The notes under the pieces: model-generated
Database searches by the model: none
What the model was told of the DNA's origin: nothing
The model's input: the letters and a program-made list of their open reading frames with translations, nothing else
Made by a program: the position numbers and the translations under genes
Assembly (NCBI GenBank): GCA_021802825.1
Contig: JAJZRG010000040.1
Coordinates: forward strand, 1-36,799
Length of the DNA: 36,799 bases
DNA from: Chloroflexota bacterium
GTDB lineage: Bacteria; Chloroflexota; Limnocylindria; Limnocylindrales; CSP1-4
Direction of reading: 5' to 3'
Shown here: piece after piece, positions 8,134 through 15,905 of the stretch
Layout: each line of letters opens with the position of its first letter
How positions within the stretch are numbered: position 1 is the stretch's first letter

Positions 8134-9366
8134 TCAGGCGGCGGAGTCGAACGTGGGCGCGTGGCGAGGCACGAGCAGCCAGGTGAGCAGCGCCGAGAAC
8201 GCGGTGATCACGATCGAGACCGCAATCGCGAAGCCCGCGCTGATCGCCACCAGCTGCCCGCCGAGGGCCGCCCCGATCGGGTAGCCGAGGAAGTTGAGCG
8301 ACATCGACACGGCGAACGCGCGACCGAGCCAGGCCGGGTCCGTGCGCCGCTGGCGAAGCGTGAACAGCGCCACGTCCATCGGGCCGTTGATCACGCCCTG
8401 GAGGGCCACGGTCAGGATGATCACGGCGAGGGTGGGGGAGACGAGCACGAATACCGCGGTGAACGCGTAACCCGCCATGCCCAGCGTCAGGATCGTGCGC
8501 TCGAGTCCCGCGATCCGCCAGCGGCCCGCCGCCAGGGCTCCGATCCCGCCGGTCACGCCCATGACGGCCCACACGCCGCCGACGACGGCGCCGCCGAGGT
8601 GGAGGTTGTCGAGCAGCAGCACGGGCAGGACGATCGAGAGGATGCCGCCGCCGAGGTTGAGCACCGCCAGGCCCACGCCCAGGCCGAGCAGCGTCCGGTT
8701 CTGGAGGGTGTAGCGCAGGCCCTGCCAGGCGTTGACGAGCAGGCGCCCGTCGGACGACGTGGAGCCCGGCGGGTCCTTGACGCCGATGATGACCACCGCC
8801 GCCGCAGCGTACAGCGAGGCGATGATGAGCAGCGCCTCCGGCCCGCCCAGCGTCTGCACCAGCACGCCAGCCGCGGGGGGCCCGATGAGCGTGGCCACCA
8901 CGTAGCCGTTGGAGTCGATGGCGTTCACGCGCTCCCAGAGCCGCCGCGGCACCATCAGCGGGAACAGCGTCCGCAGTCCCACGTTGGACAGCGGGTGCGT
9001 CAGCCCGGTCAGCCCCGTGATCAGGAGCAGGAGGGCCGGCGTCAGCTGGTTGGTGAGCGAGAGGATCGCGACCAGCACGAGCGACCCGAAGGCCATCGCC
9101 TGGTCGATGATGATCAGCCGGGCGCGGCCGTGTCGGTCGAGCAGGGCTCCCACGATGGGCGCGATGAGCAGCCCCGGCGTGACGCTCACGAACGTGACGA
9201 GGCCCGCCAGCTCCGGCGAGTGGAACCGCCCGAGAGTGAACAGCACCAGCGCCACGCCCAGCATGCTCGCCGCCACCCGGCTGACGACCATGCCCAACAG
9301 GATCCGGCCCATCGACGGGATGGCGAGGACAGCGCGATACGAGGGCGGGAGCTCCTGGGACTTCAC
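8134..9366 (-). CDS. MFS transporter (MFS_3/EntS-like)
   Basis: 410-residue major facilitator protein with about 12 hydrophobic helices. After a short N-tail (SQELPPSYRAVLAIPSMGRI) comes a first helix pair. The loop motif GALLDRHGRARLIIID near residues 72-87 is the MFS motif-A region, and the repeated half begins near 215. The pattern GVVGGVWAVMGVTGGIGALAAGRWR in the second half fits the MFS_3 drug/siderophore exporter group. The substrate is not predictable. The start is a GTG at 9366 with only a weak purine-rich stretch upstream. It is convergent with the DUF952 gene, and the next gene upstream is on the same strand. Confidence 0.85.
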   Translation of the reverse strand: MKSQELPPSYRAVLAIPSMGRILLGMVVSRVAASMLGVALVLFTLGRFHSPELAGLVTFVSVTPGLLIAPIVGALLDRHGRARLIIIDQAMAFGSLVLVAILSLTNQLTPALLLLITGLTGLTHPLSNVGLRTLFPLMVPRRLWERVNAIDSNGYVVATLIGPPAAGVLVQTLGGPEALLIIASLYAAAAVVIIGVKDPPGSTSSDGRLLVNAWQGLRYTLQNRTLLGLGVGLAVLNLGGGILSIVLPVLLLDNLHLGGAVVGGVWAVMGVTGGIGALAAGRWRIAGLERTILTLGMAGYAFTAVFVLVSPTLAVIILTVALQGVINGPMDVALFTLRQRRTDPAWLGRAFAVSMSLNFLGYPIGAALGGQLVAISAGFAIAVSIVITAFSALLTWLLVPRHAPTFDSAA

Positions 9367-9408
9367 TCCCCGACGCTATCACCCCCGCCCGGGAGTCGGG
9401 CGGCAGTC

Positions 9409-9696
9409 CTAGCCCCGCGGGTTCTTGTGCTTCGGTTCGGCCTTCGGTGGGCGGGTGGCCTCCCGCTCCCATGTGTCCGTGATCTGCTTGAACACCTTGC
9501 CCATCCCCGGGCGCAGGAGCTCGCGCCGCTCGGCGTCAGCCTCGTGGTCCCGGCGCTTGACGCGGGCGGCCTCGCGGGGGTCGAGATCCTCATCCTCATC
9601 CACAATGCGATGCTGCGATGAGCGGTCGCCGGCGTCAAGGCCGCGGGTCGCTTCGGACGCGATGCGGGCGTCGGGCGCCGTGTCAGCCTCTGGCAT
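9409..9696 (-). CDS. Small charged hypothetical protein, 95 aa
   Basis: Reading from the ATG at 9696 gives a 95-residue, highly charged protein. It has an acidic first half (RIVDEDEDLDPREAARVKRR) and a C-terminal half ELLRPGMGKVFKQITDTWER followed by a Lys/Pro/Arg tail. No family is recognised, and it is probably largely helical. Its start is only nine bases from the ATG of the divergent MFS gene at 9706, so promoters and 5' ends must overlap or one is mis-placed. The open frame continues upstream into the MFS gene, but those residues look like opposite-strand noise. An AAGG lies just upstream. Confidence 0.5.
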   Translation of the reverse strand: MPEADTAPDARIASEATRGLDAGDRSSQHRIVDEDEDLDPREAARVKRRDHEADAERRELLRPGMGKVFKQITDTWEREATRPPKAEPKHKNPRG

Positions 9697-9705
9697 CCTT
9701 GGGCC

Positions 9706-11004
9706 ATGCCCAACCATTCCCGACGTGCCGTCGGCGCATCGACCGGCATCCTGGCGGCGCTCGTCCTCGTCTCCCTTGCGCTCCGGCCGCAGCTCGCGGG
9801 CATAGGGCCGCTGTCCGGCCGGATCATCGACGACCTCGGCGTCAGCCACGCCTTCGTCGGCCTGCTGACGGCCATCCCGATCCTGTGCATGGGCCTCTTC
9901 GCGCCGGTCGGCCCGGTGCTGGCGGCGAAGGCGGGGGCGCGGGACGCGATCGTGCTGTCCTCAGGCATCGTGGCGCTGGCCGGGCTGGCTCGTGCCCTGG
10001 CGCCGGGCGAGCTGGCGATTGTCGCCCTGACGCTGTTGATCGGGATCGCGACCGCGACGTCTGGCCCGCTGCTCGCCATGTTCGTCCGCGGCCGACTCCA
10101 TGAGCACCGCGTCGCGGGAACGGCGGCCTACGCGGGTGGGACGACGCTGGGTGCGGCCATCGCGGCCGGTGCGGTGGTGCCGCTGGCCGTGGCGCTCGGC
10201 GGGTGGCGGGCGTCGATGGCCGCGGTGTCGGCGGCATCGCTGGCTGGCGCGCTCGCGTGGACGGTGCTCGTGCCCCGTGGCGCCCGAGACGCGACGACGG
10301 CGACCGCGGTGACGGACGGCGCCGCCTTCGACGCTGCCGGGACCACGGTGCCCGACGCGGAACGTCCGGCGACGGGGGTGCCGAGCCGCCCGGGGCGCCT
10401 TGCGCTGCCGGTCCGGCGGCCCGTGGTCTGGGCCCTGGGCCTGCTGTTCGGCATCCAGTCGGCCGTGTTCTACGGGACCAACGCCTGGCTGCCGGCGCTC
10501 TTCGTGGAGCGCGGATGGGATGCGGCGAGTGCCGCCGCCCTGCTCTCGCTGAGCAGCTTCGCCGGTCTCGCCTCGATCCTTGTCGCTCCCGCCGCCTCGC
10601 GTCGCGGGGTGGAGCGCCGCCAGTTGCTGGTCACGGCGGCGAGCTCGGCCGCGCTCGGGATCTCCGGCGTCGTGGTGCTGCCGGGGCTCGGATGGGTGTG
10701 GGCCGTCGTGCTGGGCGCGGGTCTCGGCCTGATGTTCACGACCGTCCTCACGCTGCCGACCGATGTGGCAGCGGACGCTCGCGAGGCCGGCGGGGCCTCT
10801 GCGCTGATGCTGCTCGTGGGCTATCTCATTGCGTCCGCGTCGCCGTTCGCGCTGGGCGCGGCCCGTGACGCCACCGGGTCCTTCGCCGTGAGCCTGTGGC
10901 TCCTGCTCGCGCTCGCGGCGTCGATGCTCCCGCTCTCGTGGCTGATGTCGCCGTCCCGCCTCCGACCGCGCGCCCCGGCCCCGCCGGAGAGTGTCGTCGT
11001 CTGA
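9706..11004 (+). CDS. MFS transporter, CynX/NimT-like
   Basis: 432 residues with about 12 transmembrane helices. The first helix and loop (LALRPQLAGIGPLSGRIIDDLGVS) match the RP..L..VGPLL..I..DLG.S pattern of the CynX/NimT group, whose members move cyanate, nitroimidazoles or related small compounds. The central cytoplasmic loop is long and Ala/Thr/Asp-rich (about residues 190-230). The second half starts with LALPVRRPVVWALGLLFGIQSAVFYGTNAWLPALF, also typical of CynX. The substrate is unknown. It is divergent from the small charged protein and convergent with the methyltransferase 40 bases downstream. Confidence 0.85.
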   Translation: MPNHSRRAVGASTGILAALVLVSLALRPQLAGIGPLSGRIIDDLGVSHAFVGLLTAIPILCMGLFAPVGPVLAAKAGARDAIVLSSGIVALAGLARALAPGELAIVALTLLIGIATATSGPLLAMFVRGRLHEHRVAGTAAYAGGTTLGAAIAAGAVVPLAVALGGWRASMAAVSAASLAGALAWTVLVPRGARDATTATAVTDGAAFDAAGTTVPDAERPATGVPSRPGRLALPVRRPVVWALGLLFGIQSAVFYGTNAWLPALFVERGWDAASAAALLSLSSFAGLASILVAPAASRRGVERRQLLVTAASSAALGISGVVVLPGLGWVWAVVLGAGLGLMFTTVLTLPTDVAADAREAGGASALMLLVGYLIASASPFALGAARDATGSFAVSLWLLLALAASMLPLSWLMSPSRLRPRAPAPPESVVV

Positions 11005-11044
11005 GCAGGACTCGTGCCGAGGCGGCGGCCGAGGTTCCGCTGGC

Positions 11045-11902
11045 CTAGGGGCGCGTCGCGGTCACCGAGAAAGACAGGGGCAGGCGACCCCTCTCGGCCG
11101 GGTGGACGTCGCGGTGGCCGCCATACCAGTCCACGGGATGCTCAGTAACCGTCTCGACGCGCAATCCCGTTCCCAGCAGGGCGGTGACGACCTCGCCCAG
11201 CGTCCACGCCCTCGCGAACTTCCAGGCCTGGGCGTCGTCCGACAGCGAGAGGCGCTCGATGTAGGCGGGTGACCAGCCGCGCGACGCCTCGGGCCCGGCG
11301 AAGTAGTCGTAGTCGGTCAGGATCCAGCCGCCCCCGCCATCGCCGTCGAACAGCCACTCGGCGGGGTGCCCCTCGAACACGACCAGTCGACCGCCCGGGC
11401 GCGGGAGACGGGCGAGGCCGGCGGCCCACGCGTCGATGTCCTGGACCCACATGATCGACCCGCGCCCCGTGTAGACGAGGTCGGCGGTGCCGTCGAGCTC
11501 GTGCGGCAGATCGAGCACGTCCGCCTCGACCCAGCCCGCCGGCGCCTCGACGGCGGCCGCCAGCCGCCGGGCGAGGTCGAGCATCCGGGGGCTGAAGTCG
11601 ATCCCCGTCACCCGCGCAGCGCCGGCCAGCCACAGCGAGAGCGTGTCCTCGCCGCCGGCGCACTGCACGTGGATCGCGTGGTCACATCGGCCGCGCAGGT
11701 CGCCGATCAGGTCGAGCTCGACGGGCAGGAGCGATGAGCGCCCGGCGCGGAGACGGTGAATGGAGCCCGCCAGCCGCCGCTCGTAGTCCTCGGCGGCCTG
11801 ATCCCACGCGACGCGGTTGGCCGCGTGCATCCGCCGGGGGTCGGCCGCCTCCTCGGGCGTGGCCGCGCGCACGTCGGCCTCGTCGCCAGGCATGGGGCTC
11901 AT
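11045..11902 (-). CDS. Class I SAM-dependent methyltransferase
   Basis: 285 residues. The SAM-binding fold is visible. Motif I is IHVQCAGGEDTLSLW near residues 78-92, followed by the acidic-strand motif ARVTGIDFSPRMLDLARRLA, then WVEADVLDLPHELDGTADLVYTG and the post-motif RPGGRLVVFEGHP. The substrate is unknown; the length and the C-terminal LVVFEGHPAEWLF pattern fit small-molecule methyltransferases (methyltransf_11/25). The N-terminus AANRVAWDQAAEDYERR is the common helix that precedes this fold. The start is either 11902 or 11893; neither has a good Shine-Dalgarno sequence. The gene is read away from the structured gap at 11903-12420. Confidence 0.88.
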   Translation of the reverse strand: MSPMPGDEADVRAATPEEAADPRRMHAANRVAWDQAAEDYERRLAGSIHRLRAGRSSLLPVELDLIGDLRGRCDHAIHVQCAGGEDTLSLWLAGAARVTGIDFSPRMLDLARRLAAAVEAPAGWVEADVLDLPHELDGTADLVYTGRGSIMWVQDIDAWAAGLARLPRPGGRLVVFEGHPAEWLFDGDGGGGWILTDYDYFAGPEASRGWSPAYIERLSLSDDAQAWKFARAWTLGEVVTALLGTGLRVETVTEHPVDWYGGHRDVHPAERGRLPLSFSVTATRP

Positions 11903-11959
11903 CGGAGGAGTCTACCGGCGGCCCGGGCGACAGGCTGCGCGGGCGGCCCGAGGCGGGCA

Positions 11960-12008
11960 CACAACAACGGGCCGCCTTGTCCGTGGACGGCGGCCCGCGA
12001 TGGTTGTG
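11960..12008 (-). terminator. Long hairpin, possible terminator
   Basis: The inner stem pairs GGGCCGCC with GGCGGCCC around a 12-base loop. The outer arms CACAAC and GTTGTG also pair. On the minus strand it lies about 70 bases after the stop of the 51-codon ORF at 12079, as expected for a terminator of that unit. There is no clear U-tract. Confidence 0.4.
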
Positions 12009-12078
12009 TCCTGGGGGGCCGGCACCAGCCCGGCCCCTCGAAGCTGGCGGTCCCGTGGCTCGCGGCCCCGGACCGCCG

Positions 12079-12234
12079 TCAGAGGCCGGCCCGGGTGTCG
12101 CTCGAGATGTTGCCCGCGCGAGGGCGGCTGACCGGATTCGAGACACCGCGCGATGCGTCTTCGCTCGCCGTCAGCCGGCGCGTGAGAATCCAGCGCCGTC
12201 GCGAGCCCAAGCCAAAAGCTGACCGCATCGCCAT
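12079..12234 (-). CDS. Possible small basic protein, 51 aa
   Basis: Minus-strand ORF from ATG 12234 (a second in-frame ATG is at 12228). The protein begins MAMRSAFGLGSRRRWILTRR and is Arg-rich, with a Ser/Pro-rich second half. For it: GGGAGG about ten bases upstream, and a sigma-70-like GATAAT preceded by CTTGGG with a 16-base spacer near 12280-12310. A strong hairpin follows the stop. Against it: perfect stems run through the same bases, so this could be a structured RNA whose open frame is chance in GC-rich DNA. It resembles no family I know. Confidence 0.35.
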   Translation of the reverse strand: MAMRSAFGLGSRRRWILTRRLTASEDASRGVSNPVSRPRAGNISSDTRAGL

Positions 12235-12420
12235 ACCCCGATGCCTCCCGGAACGCCCATGCACGGAGGAGGTTTGGAGGCTTCCATTATCGCCCGCCGG
12301 GCAACCCCCCAAGGCGCTCGTGCTGGCGCATCGGAGATTGCAGTGTTGTGGCATTCCTGTCAGCGGAGAGGGGAGCGAGAACCCCGCGCACGTCTCCCCG
12401 AAACAGGGGACGATGGGCCA

Positions 12421-13128
12421 ATGCCGCTGCCCGCCCGCTCCGCCGCCGACGTTCGCCTCTCGGATGCGTTCGAGGCGACGGGCTGCCCCGTGTGCACCGA
12501 GGTGGCGCGGTCGGATGCGGTGTGGCTCGAGAGCATCCTGGCGGAGAGCGTCAACGACATCGGGTTCCGCGAGGAGCTCGACCGCGCCCGCGGGCTCTGC
12601 CGTCATCACGTCCGGCGCGTCCTCGACGCCGACCAACGGCGGGCCGGGCGTCTGGGGGCCGCGATCCTGCTGCGGGCATCGCTCGGGGCTCGGCTGCGGG
12701 ACATCGAGCGCGCCCACGCCGCCCGGGGCTGGGCACGAAGGCGCCGCGCGGAGGACGCAGCGCGACCGCCGGCGTGCCCGGGCTGCGCACGCGAGGCGTC
12801 GACCACGAGCTGGGTGGCAGGCGCCATCGTTCGGCTGGCCGACGATCCGGTCTGGGCCACCGCGATCGGTGACGCGCCGTTCTGCCTCGACCACCTCGTC
12901 CTACTGCTGCGCGAGCGCTCGGCATCGGGCGGCTGGGCGGCCGCCGAGGCCCGCCAGCTCGAGCGTCTCCGCGACCTGCGCGACCTGCTGGAGGGGTTCG
13001 CGCACACCTCGAGCCACGACCGCCGCCACCTCCAGACCGACGGCCAGCGCGCCGCGATCGACGCCGCCGCCGACGCGCTCGCCGGGGATACGGCCCGGCA
13101 GCGGAACACGACGAGGAGCAACCGATGA
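12421..13128 (+). CDS. DUF6062 family protein (duplicated Cys/His modules)
   Basis: 235 residues. It contains two similar modules, each a CPxC followed by a Cys-x2-His type site. The first is CPVC at 22-25 and CRHH near 60. The second is CPGC near 119 and CLDH near 158. The stretch SVNDIGFREELDRARGLCRHH is typical of the DUF6062 family. The paired Cys/His sets suggest two zinc or other metal sites; function is unknown. I start at 12421 because the longer frame upstream crosses stem-loops and looks non-coding. The stop overlaps the next small ORF (ATGA). It lies upstream of the ECF transporter genes, separated from them by a gap of about 125 bases after the 42-residue ORF. Confidence 0.75.
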   Translation: MPLPARSAADVRLSDAFEATGCPVCTEVARSDAVWLESILAESVNDIGFREELDRARGLCRHHVRRVLDADQRRAGRLGAAILLRASLGARLRDIERAHAARGWARRRRAEDAARPPACPGCAREASTTSWVAGAIVRLADDPVWATAIGDAPFCLDHLVLLLRERSASGGWAAAEARQLERLRDLRDLLEGFAHTSSHDRRHLQTDGQRAAIDAAADALAGDTARQRNTTRSNR

Positions 13129-13253
13129 CCGGCGCCAAGGCCGTCGCCGCCAAGCTCAATGACCTGCCCCGGACGCCGGTCATCGACGACACCTCGTCGG
13201 CTCTGCGGTTCCGGCCCCTGCAGCCAGGGGAGTCACCGTTGGTCGGCCGCTAG
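13125..13253 (+). CDS. Small hypothetical protein, 42 aa
   Basis: Starts MTGAKAVAAKLNDLPRTPVI and ends with the sequence RPLQPGESPLVGR. It overlaps the DUF6062 stop by four bases (ATGA) and has GAGGAG at good spacing, within the end of the DUF6062 gene. Together these give strong support for a translated small gene. There is no transmembrane segment and no recognised family. It probably works with, or is expressed with, the DUF6062 protein. Confidence 0.6.
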   Translation: MTGAKAVAAKLNDLPRTPVIDDTSSALRFRPLQPGESPLVGR

Positions 13254-13260
13254 GGCCCGT

Positions 13261-13305
13261 GCGGGCGGTCACGGCAGACAGCAGGGCAGCACGAGCCCCG
13301 CCCGC
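13261..13305 (+). promoter_or_regulatory. Inverted repeat in the leader of the ECF operon
   Basis: GCGGGCGG (13261-13268) pairs perfectly with CCGCCCGC (13298-13305) across a 29-base loop. It is just downstream of the small ORF and 73 bases before the S-component start. It could be a terminator/attenuator or part of a leader RNA. I do not see the conserved cores of TPP, FMN or cobalamin riboswitches. Confidence 0.35.
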
Positions 13306-13377
13306 CGTTGCGAGCCGCTATGGTGTGGCCCTGCGCCGGCTGCGGCGACGGACGTGAACTGGGAGATGGAGGATCGG

Positions 13378-14067
13378 ATGGCGTCTCGTGCGTCGCGATG
13401 GCTGCCCGAGAGCGCGAGCCTGACGCAGGCCGTGATGATCGTGGCGCTGTGTGCCGCGCTCAACGTGCTCGGCGGGTTCACGGCGAAGACGCTCGCCATC
13501 CCGATCGTCTACCTCGACACTGTGGGCACCTTCGTCGCCGCGGTGCTCCTCGGGCCGTGGTGGGGCGCGGCGGCGGGCGTGACCTACAACACGACCGCGT
13601 CGCTGACGTTCGACCCGGGCACCTGGCCGTTCGCCATCGTGAGCGTCGTCGTCGCCTTGCTGTGGGGCTACGGGATCCGCCGCTTCGCGCTGGGGCGCTC
13701 GCCGATCGCGTTCTTCGCGCTCGGCGTGGTGGTGGCCGTGGTATCCGCGATCGTGGCGTCGCCCATCGTCCTGTTCGTGTTCGGTGGGGCGACTGGGAGC
13801 GCGTCGGACGCGATCACGTTCGCCGCCCAGCTGGCGGGACTCGGCCAGGGGCCTGCGGTCTTCCTCAGCAACATCGAGAGCAACCTTGCCGACAAGCTCC
13901 TCGCCGGCTCGCTTGGCCTCGCGCTCGTCCGCGCCCTGCCGGGCACCACCGCGGCCGGGGTGCGCCTGCCCGCGACGTCCCGGTTCGGCACCCTCGCGAT
14001 GACGAGCGGCGGCATCGCCATCGGTGTGGTGCTGGCGCTCGTGGCGATCGCGCTGCCCCACGGCTGA
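13378..14067 (+). CDS. ECF transporter S component (substrate-binding membrane subunit), substrate unknown
   Basis: 229 residues from ATG 13378, which has GGAGG just upstream; an in-frame extension to 13159 looks non-coding. The protein is almost entirely hydrophobic, with about six helices: QAVMIVALCAALNVLGGF, then IPIVYLDTVGTFVAAVLLGPWWGAAAGVTYN, and two to four more. The LDTVGT..A..LGPWWGA..G..YN pattern is common in ECF S components. It would bind a vitamin-like or metal substrate and dock on the EcfT/EcfA module encoded next. The ligand cannot be read from sequence. The fused ATPase begins 20 bases later and EcfT follows, so this is a complete dedicated (group I) ECF importer. Confidence 0.8.
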   Translation: MASRASRWLPESASLTQAVMIVALCAALNVLGGFTAKTLAIPIVYLDTVGTFVAAVLLGPWWGAAAGVTYNTTASLTFDPGTWPFAIVSVVVALLWGYGIRRFALGRSPIAFFALGVVVAVVSAIVASPIVLFVFGGATGSASDAITFAAQLAGLGQGPAVFLSNIESNLADKLLAGSLGLALVRALPGTTAAGVRLPATSRFGTLAMTSGGIAIGVVLALVAIALPHG

Positions 14068-14087
14068 CCGGCGGGTGCGCGGGCGCC

Positions 14088-15905
14088 GTGCCTGAGCCGC
14101 GCGAGCCGGTCATCGCACTGGCGCGGTTCGGCTTCCGCCACGCCGGCTCGGACCGCCCCGCGCTGGCCGACGTCACGCTCAAGGTCCGCGCTGGTGAGTA
14201 CCTGGGCGTCTTCGGCGCGACCGGAGCCGGGGCCACGACGCTCCTGACCGCGCTCGACGGCGTCGTGCCACAGCTGGTCCGCGGCGACGCGAGCGGGTCG
14301 ATCACGGTCCTCGGCCGCGACCCCCGGACGGTGCCTGTGGCCGACCAGGCGCGCCAGGTCGGCCTGGTCTTCGACGACCCGAGCCTGGTGGTGACGCAGG
14401 CCTCGGTGGCCGACGAAGTGGCGTTCGGCCTGGAGAACCTCGGGGTGCCGCGCGCCGAGATGGACGCGCGGATCGACGCCGCGCTCCGCTCGGTCGGGCT
14501 GGCGGGCTTCGAGGCACGCGAGCCGGCGACCCTCTCCGGGGGAGAGCTCCAGCGGCTCGCGATCGGCTGCGCGCTCGCGGCCGGGCCGTCCGTCCTCGTG
14601 CTCGACGAACCGTCGGCAAACCTGGACCCGGCCGGCCGGCGGGCACTCTACGGGGTCGTGCGGCGGCTCAACCGCGAGCACGGCGTCACCGTGGTTGTCG
14701 CGGACCAGGACCCCACCTCGATTGCCCGGGACGCCACGCGCGTGGTCGTGCTCCACGAGGGGAGGGTGGCTGCCGACGGGCCGCCCGCGACCGTCCTCGG
14801 CTCGCCCGCGGCGCTCCGCCGCCATGGGGTCCGCCCGACGGACGCGGCGGCGGTCCTGGAGGCGCTGGGAGTGGAGGCGCCGGTTCCCACTGGGGTTGCC
14901 GACGTCGCCCGCCGGCTGGCCATTCGGCCGGGCGCGGAGGCGACGCCCCGGCCGGCTGCCGTCGCCGCGATGGGTGCCTTGGCCAGCGCCCGGGCCGACA
15001 GGAGCGATACCGTCCTCGACCTCCGCGACGTCACGTTCGGCTACCCGGGCGCCGACCGACCGGCCGTCGCGGGCGTGTCCCTGACGGCCTCGGCCGGCGA
15101 GGTGATCGGCATCGTCGGCGCGAACGGGAGCGGCAAAACGACGCTGGGCCGCCTGGTCAACGGCCTCCTGCGCCCGCAGCAGGGCCGGGTCACGGTGGAC
15201 GGGATGGACACCGCGGCCCACCCCGTGCGGTCGCTCGCCGCGCATGTGGCGTCCGTCTTCCAGGACCCGGCCCAGCAGCTGTTCGCCAGCACCGTCGCCG
15301 ACGAGCTGGCGCTGGGCCCGCGGGCGCTCGGGCTGTCCGAGGCGCGCATCGGCGAGCGTGTGCGCGAGCTGGCAAGGGCGCTCGAGCTGGAGGCGCTGCT
15401 GGCGCGCCACCCGCTGCGGCTGGGGCGCGCGGAGCGCAAGCTCGTGGCGCTCGGCGCCGTGCTCGCGATGCGGCCCCGCGTGTTGGTGCTCGACGAGCCG
15501 ACGACCGGCACGGACCTCCGGCTGGCCTCGATCATCGGGGCGCGGGTCTGCGCGGCGGCAGGGGAGGGGACTGCGCTGCTCATCGCCTCCCACGACATGG
15601 CATTCCTCGGCCGCGTGGCCACGCGGCTCGTCGTGATGGACGCCGGGCGGGTCGTGGCTGAAGGCCCGGTCCACGCGGTCTTCGGCGACGTGCCGCTGCT
15701 CGCGCTCGCAGGGCTCGAGCCGCCCGAGGCCACGCAGGTCGCGCTCGCCGTCTCGCCCCGCGGGCCAGCGCCGTGGCCGCCGGTGTCGGTGGAGGAGGCG
15801 GTCCGCGTGCTGCGACCAGCGGGGCCGGCGGGCCTGGAGCGGTCGGAGCCTGCCGAGGACCCAGCGGGGCTTGACGCAGCCCCAGCCGACGGGGGCTCGC
15901 GGTGA
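14088..15905 (+). CDS. ECF transporter ATPase, two fused EcfA domains with complementary degenerate motifs
   Basis: 605 residues from GTG 14088, the best start after the S gene. Two ABC ATPase domains are joined in one chain, replacing the usual EcfA-EcfA' pair. Domain 1 has GATGAGATT at 43-51 with Ala49 where the Walker A lysine belongs, Asp96 in place of the Q-loop glutamine (LVFDDP), and Gln207 in place of the switch histidine (ADQD). It keeps LSGGE at 149-153 and Asp173-Glu174. Domain 2 keeps Lys350 (GANGSGKTT), Gln392 (VFQDP), Glu470 (VLDEPT) and His502 (ASHD). Its signature is LGRAE at 445-449 instead of LSGGQ. The GTG of the ecfT gene overlaps its stop by four bases. Confidence 0.9.
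   Translation: MPEPREPVIALARFGFRHAGSDRPALADVTLKVRAGEYLGVFGATGAGATTLLTALDGVVPQLVRGDASGSITVLGRDPRTVPVADQARQVGLVFDDPSLVVTQASVADEVAFGLENLGVPRAEMDARIDAALRSVGLAGFEAREPATLSGGELQRLAIGCALAAGPSVLVLDEPSANLDPAGRRALYGVVRRLNREHGVTVVVADQDPTSIARDATRVVVLHEGRVAADGPPATVLGSPAALRRHGVRPTDAAAVLEALGVEAPVPTGVADVARRLAIRPGAEATPRPAAVAAMGALASARADRSDTVLDLRDVTFGYPGADRPAVAGVSLTASAGEVIGIVGANGSGKTTLGRLVNGLLRPQQGRVTVDGMDTAAHPVRSLAAHVASVFQDPAQQLFASTVADELALGPRALGLSEARIGERVRELARALELEALLARHPLRLGRAERKLVALGAVLAMRPRVLVLDEPTTGTDLRLASIIGARVCAAAGEGTALLIASHDMAFLGRVATRLVVMDAGRVVAEGPVHAVFGDVPLLALAGLEPPEATQVALAVSPRGPAPWPPVSVEEAVRVLRPAGPAGLERSEPAEDPAGLDAAPADGGSR

Larger units (their letters stand above)
11903..12420. other. Stem-loop-rich intergenic region
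   Basis: This 518-base gap has a run of perfect stems. They are 11971-11976 region hairpin with outer arms (see separate entry), 12015-12022 with 12030-12037 (8 bp, loop 7), 12046-12053 with 12070-12077 (8 bp, loop 16), and 12125-12132 with 12170-12177 (8 bp). The last encloses GCGA 12150-12153 with TCGC 12161-12164. A two-tier stem near 12357-12411 pairs CCTGT with ACAGG and GGGGAG with CTCCCC, just before the DUF6062 start. I could not match it to tmRNA, RNase P, SRP or 6S RNA. It may encode a structured RNA, a small protein (12079-12234, minus) or both. Confidence 0.5.

Noticed and set aside
7493..9472. A 659-codon minus-strand frame over the MFS gene and into the ThDP gene
   Set aside because: It overlaps the genuine MFS frame on the same strand and shows no family pattern.
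12000..12420. tmRNA or RNase P RNA in the structured gap
   Set aside because: GGATTCGA near 12134 resembles the tmRNA 5' region, but no matching T-arm, tag ORF or 3' end follows. The RNase P core sequence is not found.
13254..13377. Vitamin riboswitch before the ECF S component
   Set aside because: Only an inverted repeat is visible; TPP, FMN and cobalamin consensus cores are missing.
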